Source: Massilia horti | GTDB taxonomy: Bacteria > Pseudomonadota > Gammaproteobacteria > Burkholderiales > Burkholderiaceae_D | Direction of reading: 5' to 3' | Length of the DNA stretch: 51,421 nt | Assembly (NCBI RefSeq): GCF_004614195.1 | Contig: NZ_SPUM01000043.1 | Location: 1 to 51,421 of the forward strand | Shown here: one piece after another, positions 1-10,129 of the stretch | Layout: each line of letters begins with the position of its first letter | Numbering within the stretch: position 1 is the first letter of the stretch | Position numbers and translations under genes: made by a program | Notes under the pieces: model-generated | Told to the model about the DNA's origin: nothing | The model's input: only the letters and a program-made list of their open reading frames with translations | Database searches by the model: none

Positions 1-69
1 GCTTTACGCGCAACGAAAAAGGCCGTGGCGCGTCAACCTATTTAAGGACGAGACAGGTTCAGGCTCGGC

Positions 70-753
70 TCAGAACTTGTAGCCGACCGTCAGCATCGCC
101 GCCTGTGGGTCCAGCTTCATGTGCTGTTGCTGGCCAGACGAGAAGTGCACGTCGGTGCTCAGCTTGGTCTTGAGGAGCGCGACGTTCGCGAAGATGCGGT
201 CGGTCAGGTCGACCGACACGCCAGCCTGCAGCGAATAGGTCAGCTTGTTGTCGATCTTGAACGTGGTCGGCTCACCAGCGCCCGGATTGGTCAGCGCGGT
301 CATCTTGCCCGAACCGGTTTCCTTCATGAAGTAGGCATAGGTGGCGCCGATGCCGACATACGGCCGCACCCGGCTGCTCGGGGCAAAGAAGCGGTACTGC
401 AGGAACACGGTCGGCGGCAGCGCCTGAACCGTTCCCAGCTGGCCGGTACCCTCGATCGCGCCCGCGCCATAGAGCTTGTGCTTGTATGGGGTACCGATCG
501 CCGCTTCGGCGGAGATATTGTCAGTGATGCCGTAGGCGAAGACCATCACCGGCTGGGTATTCGAGTTGACGTCGCCCTTCGAGTGCGGCAAGGCCGGTGC
601 CGAGATGTCGCCAGATTCGACCTTCGGGGTGATCTTGTTCAAGCCCACCGCCACCGTCCACTGCCCGGTCGACTGGGCCGATGCGGCGGAAGCGGCGGCC
701 AGCAGCCCCGCGGCAGCCAGCAACTTCACGACGCTATTCATACATGCTTTCAT
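70..753 (-). CDS. ompW: OmpW family outer membrane protein
   Basis: 227 aa. A signal peptide with an alanine-rich core runs to about residue 26 (ASA|Q). The mature part is the size of an eight-stranded OmpW beta-barrel and ends in the aromatic pattern VGYKF, with the C-terminal Phe typical of outer membrane barrels. OmpW proteins form narrow hydrophobic channels in the outer membrane and are linked to stress and small-molecule passage; the substrate cannot be read here. The start at 753 is set by AGGAG five bases upstream; the next Met (residue 5) is less well placed. It lies 66 nt downstream of the SGNH lipoprotein gene on the same strand, so the two may share a transcript, with a strong hairpin between them. 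Confidence 0.9.
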   Translation of the reverse strand: MKACMNSVVKLLAAAGLLAAASAASAQSTGQWTVAVGLNKITPKVESGDISAPALPHSKGDVNSNTQPVMVFAYGITDNISAEAAIGTPYKHKLYGAGAIEGTGQLGTVQALPPTVFLQYRFFAPSSRVRPYVGIGATYAYFMKETGSGKMTALTNPGAGEPTTFKIDNKLTYSLQAGVSVDLTDRIFANVALLKTKLSTDVHFSSGQQQHMKLDPQAAMLTVGYKF

Positions 754-784
754 TTGTTCTCCTGGTTCTTTCTTATTAGGTCTC

Positions 785-809
785 GGCCCGCCCGAGAGAC
801 GGACGGGCC
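785..809 (-). other. Intergenic stem-loop between SGNH gene and ompW
   Basis: A 9-bp GC-rich stem (one G-U pair if transcribed) with a 7-nt loop lies just after the stop codon of the SGNH gene. No T-run follows on the minus strand, so it looks more like an mRNA-stabilising or partial-attenuation hairpin than a clean rho-independent terminator. Confidence 0.45.
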
Positions 810-819
810 CGTCGTGAAA

Positions 820-2172
820 TTACAGCCAGCCCTTGACCACCATCTGTTCCAGCACATAGCTGGCAACCAGCCTGTACTCGAACGGCGTCGGGTGGATTTC
901 GTCGGCAAACATGTAACGGCTCACGTCACCCGCGACCACGTTTTTGGCGTTGCAGACCAGCGAAGTGCCGCCCAGCGCGTTCTTGGCCAGGTCCGTGGAG
1001 CAGGCCATCTCCTTGGTGTTGGAGAGCCCGTATACGGCCGGGTTGGCAACCTGGTCCTTGCTGACGGTGTAGAAGTCGACCAGCAGCACCTTGGATTCGC
1101 CCGCCAGACCGCTCTTGAGCTGGTCGTTGTAGGCGTTGACCGCGGTATCGATCAGCTTTTGCACGTCGGCGGTCTGGTGCTTGCCCGACGGGGTGCTGGC
1201 CACGTCGGGCAGGTTATTCACGAGCACGAAGTTGGCGCCCTTGCCAATGATCTGGTTCTTGACCAGCGCGACCGTTTCGGCACCGGCCGTGGCCATCGCC
1301 GAGACGATGCGCGCGGAGTTGGCGGCGAAGTAATTGTTGCCTGCGGTCGTCGCGTCGGTCTGGGCCTTGGCGACCATCGGGCCGTACACGGCAGGATTGC
1401 CCGCCGCCGTGTTGCCAGCCTTGACGGCGGCAGTGACCGCGACGCCGACGATGCTTTCACTGGTCGAGCCCGGCCTGGCCGCCTCGGTCTGGATCGCCAG
1501 CCCGATCGCCTGCGCGGCACTGGCCGGGCTGGGAGCGCCGGCCGCGAGCTGGCCGGTCAGCGAGGTCGCGAATGCGGTCGAGCCGGCCGCGGTGGCGTCG
1601 GTTTGCAGCCCGCCCAGTTGCATCAGGATGTCGTTGCCGCCAACCATCACTGTGACAAACTCGGTCCCGGTGAATTTGCCGCCCACCTTGGCCAGGTGGT
1701 TGTCGATCTGCTTGGCGACCGGGACCGTCATCTGGCCGAGCGGCGAACCGGTCAGGGCATTGCCCGGGCCGACCGGATTGGTCACGCGCGAGCCGCCCTG
1801 GGCGTAGTTGAGGCAGTTATTGTTGTTGACGACCGCCACCGAAAAGCCCTGCTTGGCGTCGCCCTGCAGGCCGGTTTGTGCCGCGCACGGGGCGGGAAGA
1901 CCAAGTTGCGCCGCCACCAGTTCGGTCCAGTTCTTGCCGGTCAGGTCGGGAGACGTGGAGGTATTGTTGCCGTTGATGGTGTACTTGCCGCCGCCCATGG
2001 CCGCGATCGGACCGACCGCGTAGGTGCCGACGTCGGACAGGCTGTCACCGAACGATACCTGCGAACTGAACTTGGTCTTGAGCGACTGATCACCGCCGGT
2101 ACTGCCATTGCCGCCGCACGCAGCCAGGGCTGCCGCCGTCAACAACGCGAGCGCAAAGTTGGTCTTACGCAT
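820..2172 (-). CDS. SGNH/GDSL-family lipoprotein hydrolase (esterase)
   Basis: 450 aa. Lipoprotein signal with lipobox LAAC (Cys19), followed by a Gly/Ser-rich linker. The GDSL block FGDSLSD carries the nucleophile Ser44, the GGND block (about residues 176-179) supplies oxyanion residues, and DEIHP near the C terminus (Asp424, His427) completes the catalytic triad. The family hydrolyses carboxyl esters or lipids; the substrate is not predictable. It is longer than a minimal SGNH domain because of an Ala/Thr-rich insertion around residues 180-300, but there is no C-terminal autotransporter barrel, so this is a lipid-anchored rather than an EstA-type enzyme. The start has AGGAG upstream. It is probably co-transcribed with ompW. 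Confidence 0.88.
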   Translation of the reverse strand: MRKTNFALALLTAAALAACGGNGSTGGDQSLKTKFSSQVSFGDSLSDVGTYAVGPIAAMGGGKYTINGNNTSTSPDLTGKNWTELVAAQLGLPAPCAAQTGLQGDAKQGFSVAVVNNNNCLNYAQGGSRVTNPVGPGNALTGSPLGQMTVPVAKQIDNHLAKVGGKFTGTEFVTVMVGGNDILMQLGGLQTDATAAGSTAFATSLTGQLAAGAPSPASAAQAIGLAIQTEAARPGSTSESIVGVAVTAAVKAGNTAAGNPAVYGPMVAKAQTDATTAGNNYFAANSARIVSAMATAGAETVALVKNQIIGKGANFVLVNNLPDVASTPSGKHQTADVQKLIDTAVNAYNDQLKSGLAGESKVLLVDFYTVSKDQVANPAVYGLSNTKEMACSTDLAKNALGGTSLVCNAKNVVAGDVSRYMFADEIHPTPFEYRLVASYVLEQMVVKGWL

Positions 2173-2258
2173 TGTATCTCCTAGATTAAAGTATTCTTAT
2201 TTGAAACGAACGCCCGTGCTATTCGTGTCGCAATTAATATGCCAGTCTTCGGTCCGCT

Positions 2259-2288
2259 TGTATAGCTAAATAGTTTCCGTATTGTCTA
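2259..2288 (-). promoter_or_regulatory. Possible sigma-70 promoter of the SGNH lipoprotein gene
   Basis: On the minus strand TAGACA (2283-2288) and TATACA (2259-2264) are separated by 18 bp, in an AT-rich patch about 90 bp before the start codon. The match is moderate and other spacings in this patch are possible. Confidence 0.3.
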
Positions 2289-2426
2289 TTCGTGACAACA
2301 GTGCGTAGAGGTCGTCAGCGCTGGGGGATTATAGCAACGTGATATCGGGAAAGATACTTGTAGGAAAGTGCTGAGTGGCCCACAACGGTGTGGGCGCCGG
2401 GCAGCCATGCGTGACCCGAAATGACA

Positions 2427-2454
2427 CGGCTCGCCCAGGTATCCGAGCGAGCCG
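2427..2454 (-). terminator. Hairpin downstream of sua5, possible terminator
   Basis: A perfect 8-bp inverted repeat, CGGCTCGC/GCGAGCCG, with a 12-nt loop begins about 20 nt after the sua5 stop codon. Only a short weak T stretch follows on the minus strand, so termination efficiency is uncertain. Confidence 0.4.
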
Positions 2455-2473
2455 GCAGCGGCAGTCGAGTCAA

Positions 2474-3502
2474 TCAGCGCCGGGACGAATCGTCGAGGAG
2501 CCCTTGCACGACTGCCGTCGACCCGTGCGCCGCGCGGCGCAGCCGGTCGTTCACACCGAGCCAGGAGCCACCCGTCGGGGGCGCTTCGACCAAAATCACG
2601 TCGGCCCCGCTGCCGTCCATGGTGCGCAGCGCCGCATACAACGCGTGGGCAAAGCCTTCCGGCGTGGCCGGCAGGCGCACTTGCGCATGCGCGGCCGGCA
2701 GGTCCGAGTAATGAATCAGCGCGACCTTGCGCCCGCCCGCGGCCATGCGCGCGAGCGTCACAGGGAGCAGCGCGCGGTCCTGCATCGCCACCGGCGTGTG
2801 CGGCGCGTAATGCGATTCGAGCGTGCCCGAAGCGCGCGGGGCGGCGACGTCGGGCGCGGCCGGCAGCTGGCCGATCACAGCTGCGATCGCCTCGGCGCTG
2901 ATGTGCCCCGGGCGCAGCAGCACCGGCCCGTGCGTCGCCAGGCGCGACAGGTCCACGATGGTCGATTCGATGCCGACCTGCGACTGGCCACCGTCGAGCA
3001 CCATCGCCACCGTGCCGTCGGCACCGAATTCGTCAAGCACGTGCTGCGCGGTGGTCGGGCTCACATGGCCGAACTTGTTGGCCGACGGCGCAGCCACGCC
3101 GCCCCGGCCGCCCTTGAACGCGCGCAGCAGCGCGAGCGCCACCGGATGCGAAGGGCAGCGCAGTCCGACCGTGTCCTGCCCGCCGCTGACGGCATCGGGG
3201 ATGCCGGGTGCGCGCTTGAGGATCATGGTCAGCGGACCGGGCCAGAAGGCGTCCGCCAGCGCGCGCGCCTGCGGCGGAACGTCGGCGGCCCAGTGGTCAA
3301 GCCCCGCCTCGGGTGCGACGTGCACGATCACCGGATGGTCCTGCGGCCGTCCCTTGGCCGCGTAGATGCTGGCCACCGCCGCCGGATTCTCGGCGTCCGC
3401 GCCCAGGCCGTACACGGTCTCGGTCGGGAACGCGACTAGGCGGCCCTGCTCCAGCAAGCGCGCGGCAGCAATGACCGCCGCCTGGTCGAACCGCTCGCTC
3501 AC
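2474..3502 (-). CDS. sua5: L-threonylcarbamoyladenylate synthase (Sua5/TsaC)
   Basis: 342 aa, the two-domain Sua5 length rather than the short TsaC/YrdC form. The N-terminal YrdC domain includes the conserved [13 protein letters not shown] motif (about residues 25-37), the AAKGRP loop and the HP.I.H segment that bind threonine, bicarbonate and ATP. The C-terminal about 130 residues form the Sua5 accessory domain. The enzyme makes threonylcarbamoyl-AMP for t6A modification of ANN-decoding tRNAs in the cytoplasm. Its start overlaps the purK stop by 4 nt (ATGA), so it is translationally coupled as the last gene of the purC-purE-purK-sua5 run, an arrangement common in Burkholderiales. Confidence 0.95.
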   Translation of the reverse strand: MSERFDQAAVIAAARLLEQGRLVAFPTETVYGLGADAENPAAVASIYAAKGRPQDHPVIVHVAPEAGLDHWAADVPPQARALADAFWPGPLTMILKRAPGIPDAVSGGQDTVGLRCPSHPVALALLRAFKGGRGGVAAPSANKFGHVSPTTAQHVLDEFGADGTVAMVLDGGQSQVGIESTIVDLSRLATHGPVLLRPGHISAEAIAAVIGQLPAAPDVAAPRASGTLESHYAPHTPVAMQDRALLPVTLARMAAGGRKVALIHYSDLPAAHAQVRLPATPEGFAHALYAALRTMDGSGADVILVEAPPTGGSWLGVNDRLRRAAHGSTAVVQGLLDDSSRR

Positions 3503-4695
3503 GGTGCGATGCCCAGGATGGCGCAGGCCTGGCGCAGGCTGTCCTGCGCGTCGGCCAGGGTCGGCGCGACGAAGGTCAGGTGCCCCATCTTGCGGCCGCG
3601 GCGCGCTTCAACCTTGCCGTACAGGTGCAGGTTGGCGCCGGGGATCGCCAGCACCTGCTCCCATGCCGGCTCGCGCGCCGTGTCGCTGCCGTCTTCGAAC
3701 CAGACGTCGCCCAGGATGTTGAGCATGACCGCCGGCGAATGCTGGCGCACGTCGCCCAGCGGCAGGCGCGCCATCGCCCGCACCTGCTGCGCGAACTGGC
3801 TGGTGACGCAGGCGTCGATCGTGTAGTGGCCGCTGTTGTGCGGGCGCGGCGCCATCTCATTGACCACCAGGCTGCCGTCCTGCAGCACGAAGAACTCGAT
3901 GCACAGCACGCCGACGTAGCCGAGCTGCGCGATCATCGCACGCGCCGCGTCCTGCGCGCGGCGCGCGCAGTCGTCGGACACGTTCGGTCCCGGCACGGTG
4001 GTGGTGAACAAAATGCCGTCGCGGTGCACGTTCTCGGCGATCGGGTAGACCACGCTTTCGCCGTCCAGCCCGCGCGCGGTCAGCACCGACACTTCGTATG
4101 CGAGCGGCAGCATCTTCTCGAGCAGGCAAGTCACGCCTTTCATGGCGTCGAACGCGGCCTGCACCTCCTCGCGCGTGCGCACCCGCACCTGGCCCTTGCC
4201 GTCGTAGCCCATGCGCGCGGTCTTCAGGATGCCGGGCAGCAGGTCGTCGGGAATGGCGGCGATGTCATCAATTGAGGCGATTACCTTGTGCGGCGCCGGC
4301 ATCACGCTAGATCCCGGCGCGCATTCCACAAAAAAGCGCTTTTCCAGCACGCGGTCCTGGGCGATCGAGACGCAGCCGCTTGCCGGCGCGACGAAGGTGC
4401 GCTCGGCGAGGTAGGCCATGCTGTCGGCCGGGACGTTCTCGAATTCGGTGGTGACGGCGACGCAGCGGCTGGCCAGTTCGTCCAGCGCCTCGCGCTCGCC
4501 ATAGCCGCCGGTAACTAACTGGTCGGCCGCGTGCCCCGCCGGGCAGTCGGGCGTGGTCTCGAGCACCGCCACCTTGTAACCCATGGCCTGGGCGGCGTGG
4601 ACGAACATGCGGCCAAGCTGGCCGCCGCCCATGACGCCGAGCCAGGCCGGCGTGCCGACGCCGGGGATGAATGGAAGATGCCTGGTATTGCTCAT
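3499..4695 (-). CDS. purK: 5-(carboxyamino)imidazole ribonucleotide synthase
   Basis: 398 aa ATP-grasp protein. The N-terminal motif [11 protein letters not shown] (about residues 20-30), the central ATP-grasp part containing FENVP and [10 protein letters not shown], and [13 protein letters not shown] are all diagnostic of PurK. It carboxylates AIR with ATP and bicarbonate to N5-CAIR, which PurE then rearranges (de novo purine synthesis, cytoplasm). It lies 6 nt after purE and overlaps sua5 by 4 nt, giving a tight operon. Confidence 0.97.
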   Translation of the reverse strand: MSNTRHLPFIPGVGTPAWLGVMGGGQLGRMFVHAAQAMGYKVAVLETTPDCPAGHAADQLVTGGYGEREALDELASRCVAVTTEFENVPADSMAYLAERTFVAPASGCVSIAQDRVLEKRFFVECAPGSSVMPAPHKVIASIDDIAAIPDDLLPGILKTARMGYDGKGQVRVRTREEVQAAFDAMKGVTCLLEKMLPLAYEVSVLTARGLDGESVVYPIAENVHRDGILFTTTVPGPNVSDDCARRAQDAARAMIAQLGYVGVLCIEFFVLQDGSLVVNEMAPRPHNSGHYTIDACVTSQFAQQVRAMARLPLGDVRQHSPAVMLNILGDVWFEDGSDTAREPAWEQVLAIPGANLHLYGKVEARRGRKMGHLTFVAPTLADAQDSLRQACAILGIAP

Positions 4696-4701
4696 ATGTT
4701 C

Positions 4702-5199
4702 CTATGCGGGCAGGGTCATGGCCTTGGCAGCCGCGGTCTGCTGGCCGCGGAATTCCAGCAGCCTGGCGGCCATCGCTTCGTCTGTACTTGCCAGCATCGC
4801 CACCGCGGTCAAGGCCGCATTGGCGGCGCCCGCCTCGCCGATGGCGAAGGTCGAAACCGGCACGCCCTTGGGCATCTGGACGATCGACAGCAGCGAGTCC
4901 TCGCCGCGCAGGTATCTGGAAGGGACCGGCACGCCCAGCACCGGCACGATGGTCTTGGCGGCGATCATGCCCGGCAGGTGGGCCGCACCGCCGGCGCCGG
5001 CGATGATCGCGCGCAGGCCGCGCTCGCGTGCGCTTTCGGCATACGCGAACATCTCGTCCGGCATGCGGTGCGCCGAGACCACCTGCGCCTCGTACGGCAC
5101 GCCGAACTGCTTGAGGACGGCGACCGCGTGCTGCATCACGTCCCAGTCGGACGAGGAACCCATGACGACGCCGACCAGCGGCTTGGCTTGTTCGCTCAT
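4702..5199 (-). CDS. purE: 5-(carboxyamino)imidazole ribonucleotide mutase
   Basis: 165 aa, class I PurE. The GSSSDWDVM phosphate and substrate loop is near the N terminus. SAHRMPD carries the catalytic His, and [12 protein letters not shown] is the second signature. It converts N5-CAIR to CAIR between PurK and PurC. Only 1 nt separates it from the purC stop, and purK follows after 6 nt, so the three steps are co-expressed. Confidence 0.97.
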   Translation of the reverse strand: MSEQAKPLVGVVMGSSSDWDVMQHAVAVLKQFGVPYEAQVVSAHRMPDEMFAYAESARERGLRAIIAGAGGAAHLPGMIAAKTIVPVLGVPVPSRYLRGEDSLLSIVQMPKGVPVSTFAIGEAGAANAALTAVAMLASTDEAMAARLLEFRGQQTAAAKAMTLPA

Positions 5200-5200
5200 G

Positions 5201-6097
5201 TCAGGCCTTCAGCTTTTCGCCGGTCAGGCGCTCGATCGCCTCGAAGTACTTGGCCTGGGTCTTGGCGATGACGTCCGGCGGCAGCGTCGGCGCCGGCGCC
5301 GTCTTGTTCCAGTCCTTCAGCGTTTCGAGGTAGTCGCGCACGAACTGCTTGTCGAACGACGGCGGCGACATGCCTGGCGCGTACGAGTCACGCGGCCAGA
5401 AGCGCGAGGAGTCGGCGGTGAGCACCTCGTCCATCAGGTGCAGCACGCCGTTCTCGTCCAGGCCGAACTCGAACTTGGTGTCGGCGATGATGATGCCCTT
5501 CGTTGCGGCGTAGTCGGCGGCCGCGCGGTACAGCGCGATGCTGATGTCGCGGATCTTGTGCGCCAGCTCCGAGCCGATGCGCTTTTCCATCTCCGCGAAG
5601 CTGATGTTCTCGTCATGCTCGCCGATGTCAGCCTTGGCCGCCGGCGTGAACAGCGGCTCGGGCAGCTTGTCGGCCTGGCGCAGGCCGGGCGGCAGCGCGA
5701 TGCCGCAGATGGCGCCGGTGGCCTGGTAATCCTTCCAGCCGGAACCGATGATGTAGCCGCGCACCACCGCCTCCACCATGATCGGCTGCAGGCGCTTGGC
5801 GACCACGGCGCGGCCCCTTACCTGCTCCACTTCTTCTGGCGCCACCACGCTTTCGGGCGCGATGCCGGTCAGGTGGTTCGGCACGATGTGGCCAAGTTTG
5901 CCGAACCAGAAATCGGTCATCTGGTTCAGCACCATGCCCTTGCCGGGAATCGGCTCGTTCATCACGACATCGAAGGCCGACAGGCGGTCGGTGGTGACGA
6001 TCAGGATCTTGTCGTCGCCGACGGCGTAGTTGTCGCGCACCTTCCCGCGGCCGAGCAGCGGCAGGGACTGGATAGTGGATTGGTAGAGGCTGTTCAT
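5201..6097 (-). CDS. purC: Phosphoribosylaminoimidazole-succinocarboxamide synthase (SAICAR synthase)
   Basis: 298 aa from the start chosen at 6097 (MNSLYQS). The open frame extends a further 58 codons upstream through the REP pair, but that extension is low-complexity Pro/Gly/Ala sequence unlike any PurC N terminus. Motifs include [11 protein letters not shown] (nucleotide loop), [27 protein letters not shown] and TKFEFGLD. It joins CAIR and aspartate with ATP to give SAICAR. No clear ribosome-binding site precedes 6097. It is first gene of the purC-purE-purK-sua5 unit; the leader carries a terminator-like hairpin (6120-6138), so some control by read-through from fbaA is possible. Confidence 0.96.
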   Translation of the reverse strand: MNSLYQSTIQSLPLLGRGKVRDNYAVGDDKILIVTTDRLSAFDVVMNEPIPGKGMVLNQMTDFWFGKLGHIVPNHLTGIAPESVVAPEEVEQVRGRAVVAKRLQPIMVEAVVRGYIIGSGWKDYQATGAICGIALPPGLRQADKLPEPLFTPAAKADIGEHDENISFAEMEKRIGSELAHKIRDISIALYRAAADYAATKGIIIADTKFEFGLDENGVLHLMDEVLTADSSRFWPRDSYAPGMSPPSFDKQFVRDYLETLKDWNKTAPAPTLPPDVIAKTQAKYFEAIERLTGEKLKA

Positions 6098-6119
6098 AGA
6101 GATAGTCTGGAAACGCAAA

Positions 6120-6138
6120 CGGCGGGAAAATCCCGCCG
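6120..6138 (-). terminator. Terminator-like hairpin between fbaA and purC
   Basis: On the minus strand an 8-bp stem CGGCGGGA/TCCCGCCG with a 3-nt loop is followed by TTTGCGTTT. It lies 23 nt before the purC start, so it could end fbaA read-through or act as an attenuator of purC. Confidence 0.5.
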
Positions 6139-6158
6139 GTCTGGATGCATCTGATAGC

Positions 6159-6265
6159 GTCGCCCCCGGGCTCGGCGCCCCCCTTGGCGGGGGCCCCATT
6201 TTTGCTCGCGCGGCTGCACTGGGAATGGGGTTCCCGCCAAGGGGGGCGCCGAGCCCGGGAACGAC
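6159..6265. repeat. Inverted pair of REP-like palindromic units
   Basis: Two 42-nt units face each other: 6159-6200 on the plus strand and 6224-6265 on the minus strand, with a 23-nt spacer. They share a perfect 27-bp core arm (6165-6191 and 6233-6259). They differ at only four positions, where CC...GG in one unit is TT...AA in the other, so pairing inside each unit's own hairpin is kept. A diverged third unit lies at 28102-28138. The arrangement is that of a BIME between fbaA and purC. Confidence 0.85.
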
Positions 6266-6300
6266 GAGCACTGCTGATCCGGGAAAACGCTAATTGTACT

Positions 6301-7365
6301 TCACTTCACGATCTGCGCCAGTTCACCTGCCTTGTAACGCTCGGCCATTTTCTCGAGCGGGATCGGCTTGATCTTGGCGGCCATGCCCTCGCAACCGAAG
6401 GCGATGTAGCGTTCCTTGCAAATTTTCATTGCCGCTTCGCGCGCCGGCTTGAGGTAGTCGCGCGGGTCGAACTTGGACGGGTTTTCGAACATGTACTTGC
6501 GGATCGCGGCCGTCATCGCCAGGCGGATGTCGGTGTCGATGTTGATCTTGCGAACGCCGTGGCGGATGCCTTCCTGGATTTCCTCGACCGGCACGCCGTA
6601 GGTTTCCTTCATGTCGCCGCCGAATTCGCGGATGATCGCCAGCAGGTCCTGCGGCACCGACGACGAGCCGTGCATCACCAGGTGGGTGTTCGGGATGCGC
6701 GCGTGGATTTCCTTGATGCGGTCGATCGCCAGGATGTCGCCGGTGGGCTTGCGGGTGAACTTGTAGGCGCCGTGCGAGGTGCCGATCGCAATGGCCAGCG
6801 CGTCGCACTGGGTGCGCGCGACGAAATCGGCGGCCTGGTTGACGTCGGTGAGCAGTTGCTCACGGGTCATGGTGCCTTCGGCGCCGTGGCCGTCTTCCTT
6901 GTCGCCCTTCATCGTCTCGAGCGAGCCGAGCACGCCCAGTTCGGCCTCGACGGTCACGCCGATCGAGTGCGAGAACTTGACCACCTCGCGCGACACGTCG
7001 ACGTTGTAGTCGTAGCTGGCCACGCTCTTGCCGTCGGCCTGCAGCGAACCGTCCATCATGACCGAGGTGAAGCCGGAACGGATCGCAGCCATGCACACGG
7101 CCGGCGACTGGCCGTGGTCCTGGTGCATCACGACCGGAATGTGCGGATAGGCTTCCACCGCCGCGTCGATCAGGTGGCGCAGGAAGGCTTCGCCAGCGTA
7201 CTTGCGGGCGCCGGCCGAGGCCTGCATGATCACCGGGGCGCCAACGGCATCGGCGGCGGCCATGATGGCCTGCACCTGTTCCAGGTTGTTGACGTTAAAC
7301 GCCGGCAGGCCGTAGCCGTGTTCGGCGGCGTGGTCCAGCAATTGACGCATTGATACGAGTGCCAT
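6301..7365 (-). CDS. fbaA: Fructose-bisphosphate aldolase, class II
   Basis: 354 aa from 7365, chosen because GGAG lies six bases upstream and [13 protein letters not shown] is the usual start of this long class II aldolase; the frame opens further upstream without support. The metal-binding segment VVMHQDHG (zinc ligand His), the SVMMDGS loop and the VEAELG segment are present. It catalyses reversible cleavage of fructose 1,6-bisphosphate to DHAP and GAP in the cytoplasm. It follows pyk by 28 nt, so pgk-pyk-fbaA reads as one glycolytic operon. Confidence 0.97.
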   Translation of the reverse strand: MALVSMRQLLDHAAEHGYGLPAFNVNNLEQVQAIMAAADAVGAPVIMQASAGARKYAGEAFLRHLIDAAVEAYPHIPVVMHQDHGQSPAVCMAAIRSGFTSVMMDGSLQADGKSVASYDYNVDVSREVVKFSHSIGVTVEAELGVLGSLETMKGDKEDGHGAEGTMTREQLLTDVNQAADFVARTQCDALAIAIGTSHGAYKFTRKPTGDILAIDRIKEIHARIPNTHLVMHGSSSVPQDLLAIIREFGGDMKETYGVPVEEIQEGIRHGVRKINIDTDIRLAMTAAIRKYMFENPSKFDPRDYLKPAREAAMKICKERYIAFGCEGMAAKIKPIPLEKMAERYKAGELAQIVK

Positions 7366-7393
7366 GGTGTACTCCAAACAATAAGAAAACCTG

Positions 7394-8842
7394 TTAGTCG
7401 AATTCGCCGACCCGGACGATCTTGAGCGCATTGGTGCCGCCGGCCTGCCCCATGGGGGAGCCCCAGGTGACGACGATCAGGTCGCCCTTGCGTACCACGC
7501 CCTCCTTCATCAACAGCTCCTCGGCCTTGCGCAGCACCGCGTGGCTGCCCCCTTCCTGCAACAGATGAAAAGCTTGCACGTTACGATACAAGGATGCCTT
7601 GCGTTGCGTCGTCTGAGACGGAGTGAGCGCAAAGATCGGGGTGTCGATGCTGTGCCTGCTCATCCACAATGCGGTGGAGCCCGATTCGGTCAGGGCGACG
7701 ATCGCCTTCACGCGCAGGTGATGGGCGGTAAATAGTGTGCCGTAGGCAATCGACTGGTCGATGCGGGTGAACTGGACGTTCATGAAGTCGGCGTCCAGCT
7801 TGTTGTATTCGGACTGCTCGGCTTCGGCGCAGATCGCCGCCATCATCTCGACCGTTTCGACCGGATACTTGCCCGATGCGGTCTCGGCCGACGTCATCAC
7901 GGCGTCGGTGCCGTCCAGCACCGCGTTGGCCACGTCCGACACCTCGGCCCGGGTCGGCACGGCATTGACGATCATCGACTCCATCATCTGGGTGGCCGTG
8001 ATGGCCAGCTTGTTCGACTGGCGCGCCATCTGGATCATGCGCTTTTGCAATGCCGGCACGGCCGCGTTGCCGACCTCCACCGCCAAGTCGCCACGCGCGA
8101 CCATGATGCCGTCGGACGCATCCAGGATTTCCTGCAGCACGGGAATCGCTTCTGCGCGCTCGATCTTGGCGATCATCATCGGCTTGTGGTGGTAGGGCTC
8201 GCCGGCGATGTTGGCCAGCTGGCGCGCCATTTCCATGTCGGTCGCGCTCTTGGGGAACGAGATCGCCAGGTAGTCGGCCTGAAAGCTCATCGCGGTCTTG
8301 ATGTCTTCCATGTCCTTGGCGGTCAGGGCCGGCGCGGTCAGGCCGCCGCCCAGGCGGTTGATGCCCTTGTTGTTCGACAGCTCGCCGCCGACCTTGGTCG
8401 TGGTAAAGATCTCGTTGCCGACGATGCGGTCGACGTCCAGCACGATCAGGCCGTCGTTGAGCAGCAGGCGGTCGCCCTGCCTGACGTCGCGCGGCAGGGC
8501 CTTGTAGTCGAGGCCGACGCGTTCCTGGTTGCCCAGTTCGCCGTTCTCGCCCCACTTGGCGTCCAGGATGAACGTGTCACCGTTGTTCAGGGTAATCTTG
8601 CCGTCCTCGAACTTACCGATGCGAATCTTCGGACCTTGCATGTCCGCCATGATCGCCACTTCCCTGCCGCATTCGGCGGCGGCGCGGCGCACCAGGGCGG
8701 CGCGGTCGATGTGATCCTGGGCGCGGCCGTGCGAGAAGTTCAGGCGCACGACGTCCACGCCCGCGCGGATCATCTTGACCAGCGTGTCGAAGTCGGTCGA
8801 CGCAGGGCCGATGGTTGCAACGATTTTTGTGCCACGGTACAT
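7394..8842 (-). CDS. pyk: Pyruvate kinase
   Basis: 482 aa from 8842, where AAGGAT lies four bases upstream and the protein begins [15 protein letters not shown], the standard pyruvate kinase N terminus. An 85-codon upstream open extension is antisense-like composition inside pgk and is rejected. Visible features are the SHG loop (RLNFSHG), MIAKIE (catalytic Lys and Mg-binding Glu), [10 protein letters not shown] (Mg/ADP region) and the C-terminal allosteric domain. It converts PEP and ADP to pyruvate and ATP. It sits 43 nt after pgk and 28 nt before fbaA. Confidence 0.97.
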   Translation of the reverse strand: MYRGTKIVATIGPASTDFDTLVKMIRAGVDVVRLNFSHGRAQDHIDRAALVRRAAAECGREVAIMADMQGPKIRIGKFEDGKITLNNGDTFILDAKWGENGELGNQERVGLDYKALPRDVRQGDRLLLNDGLIVLDVDRIVGNEIFTTTKVGGELSNNKGINRLGGGLTAPALTAKDMEDIKTAMSFQADYLAISFPKSATDMEMARQLANIAGEPYHHKPMMIAKIERAEAIPVLQEILDASDGIMVARGDLAVEVGNAAVPALQKRMIQMARQSNKLAITATQMMESMIVNAVPTRAEVSDVANAVLDGTDAVMTSAETASGKYPVETVEMMAAICAEAEQSEYNKLDADFMNVQFTRIDQSIAYGTLFTAHHLRVKAIVALTESGSTALWMSRHSIDTPIFALTPSQTTQRKASLYRNVQAFHLLQEGGSHAVLRKAEELLMKEGVVRKGDLIVVTWGSPMGQAGGTNALKIVRVGEFD

Positions 8843-8885
8843 AGTTATCCTTGAAGTAAAAACGCAGCCCGCGGCTGCGCTGGTG

Positions 8886-10091
8886 TCACTTGGCGCTACG
8901 CTGGAGCAAAATGTCCACCGCCGGCAGGGTTTTCCCTTCCAAAAATTCGAGGAAGGCGCCGCCGCCGGTCGAGATGTAGCCGATTCGGTCGGCAATGTTG
9001 TATTTGGCAATCGCCGCCAGGGTGTCGCCGCCGCCCGCGATCGAAAACGCCTTGGACGCGGCGATCGCCAGCGCCAGCGTCTTGGTGCCTTCGGCAAACT
9101 GGTCGAACTCGAACACGCCGACCGGGCCGTTCCAGACGATGGTGCCGGCCTTGGCCACCTGCCCGGCCAGCATCTTTGCGGTCTGCGGGCCGATGTCGAG
9201 GATCATGTCGCCGTCCGCCACGTCCTTGACGTCCTTGACCGTGGCCTGCGCGGTTGGCGAGAACTCTTTGGCGACCACCACGTCGACCGGGATCGGCACC
9301 TGGGCGCCGCGCGCAGCCATCATGTCGATGATGGCGCGGGCGTCGCCGACCAGGTCCGGCTCGGCCAGCGACTTGCCGATGTTCAGGCCGACCGCCTTCA
9401 TGAACGTGTTGGCGATGCCGCCCCCGACGATCAGGTTATCGACCTTGTTCGCCAGGCTTTGCAGGATCGACAGCTTGGTCGAAACCTTGGAGCCGGCGAC
9501 GATCGCCAGCAGCGGGCGCTGTGGATTGCCCAGCGCCTTGCCCAGCGCGTCCAGCTCGGCCGCCAGCAGCGGACCGGCGGCGACCACCGGCGCGTACTTG
9601 GCGATGCCGTGGGTGGTGGCTTCGGCGCGGTGCGCGGTGCCGAACGCGTCGTTGACGTACACGTCGCACAGCTTGGCCATCTTCTGGGCCAGCTCGTCGG
9701 AATTCTTCTTCTCGCCCTTGTTCAGGCGGCAGTTCTCCAGCAGCACCACCTGGCCCGGCGCGACCTCGACGCCGTCGACCCAGTTTTGCTTGAGCTCGAC
9801 CGGCTGGCCCAGCAGTTCGGACAAGCGCCTGGCGACCGGCGCCAGGCTGTCTTCCGGCTTGAATTCGCCTTCGGTGGGACGGCCCAGGTGCGAGGTCACC
9901 ATGACGGCGGCGCCGGCGGCCAGTGCGTCACGGATCGCCGGGACCGAGGCGCGGATGCGGGTGTCTTCGGTAATGTTGCCTGCGTCGTCCTGCGGCACGT
10001 TCAGGTCGGCACGGATGAAAACGCGCTTGTTCTTCAGCACATCGCGGTCGATCAGGTCTTGCAGGCGGGTGAAATTCAGAGCGGCGTTCAT
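8886..10091 (-). CDS. pgk: Phosphoglycerate kinase
   Basis: 401 aa from the ATG at 10091; a TTG three codons upstream is also open but has no ribosome-binding site. The N-terminal substrate domain has [11 protein letters not shown] and [10 protein letters not shown], and the C-terminal nucleotide domain has WNGPVGVFE and AGGGDTLAA. It transfers phosphate between 1,3-bisphosphoglycerate and ADP. First of the three glycolytic genes; azlD ends only 38 nt upstream on the same strand, so part of its transcription may come from the azl genes. Confidence 0.97.
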   Translation of the reverse strand: MNAALNFTRLQDLIDRDVLKNKRVFIRADLNVPQDDAGNITEDTRIRASVPAIRDALAAGAAVMVTSHLGRPTEGEFKPEDSLAPVARRLSELLGQPVELKQNWVDGVEVAPGQVVLLENCRLNKGEKKNSDELAQKMAKLCDVYVNDAFGTAHRAEATTHGIAKYAPVVAAGPLLAAELDALGKALGNPQRPLLAIVAGSKVSTKLSILQSLANKVDNLIVGGGIANTFMKAVGLNIGKSLAEPDLVGDARAIIDMMAARGAQVPIPVDVVVAKEFSPTAQATVKDVKDVADGDMILDIGPQTAKMLAGQVAKAGTIVWNGPVGVFEFDQFAEGTKTLALAIAASKAFSIAGGGDTLAAIAKYNIADRIGYISTGGGAFLEFLEGKTLPAVDILLQRSAK

Positions 10092-10129
10092 GAGGCTCAA
10101 CAGTAGGAATGAAATATCGTTATTCTACC

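Larger units (their letters stand above)
2173..2473. other. Intergenic region between SGNH gene and sua5
   Basis: About 300 bp with no convincing gene. The right part (about 2173-2340) is AT-rich and is the upstream region of the SGNH gene. The left part holds the hairpin downstream of sua5 (2427-2454). Confidence 0.6.

Noticed and set aside
820..2172. Autotransporter esterase (EstA type)
   Set aside because: No C-terminal beta-barrel; the protein ends soon after the catalytic His and has a lipobox.
121..2184. Plus-strand open frame of 687 codons
   Set aside because: Antisense to ompW and the SGNH gene; Arg/Gly/His-rich composition typical of high-GC shadows, and it crosses a gene boundary.
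8843..9097. 85-codon N-terminal extension of pyruvate kinase
   Set aside because: Overlaps pgk, has shadow-like composition, and the ATG at 8842 has a good ribosome-binding site and the canonical N terminus.
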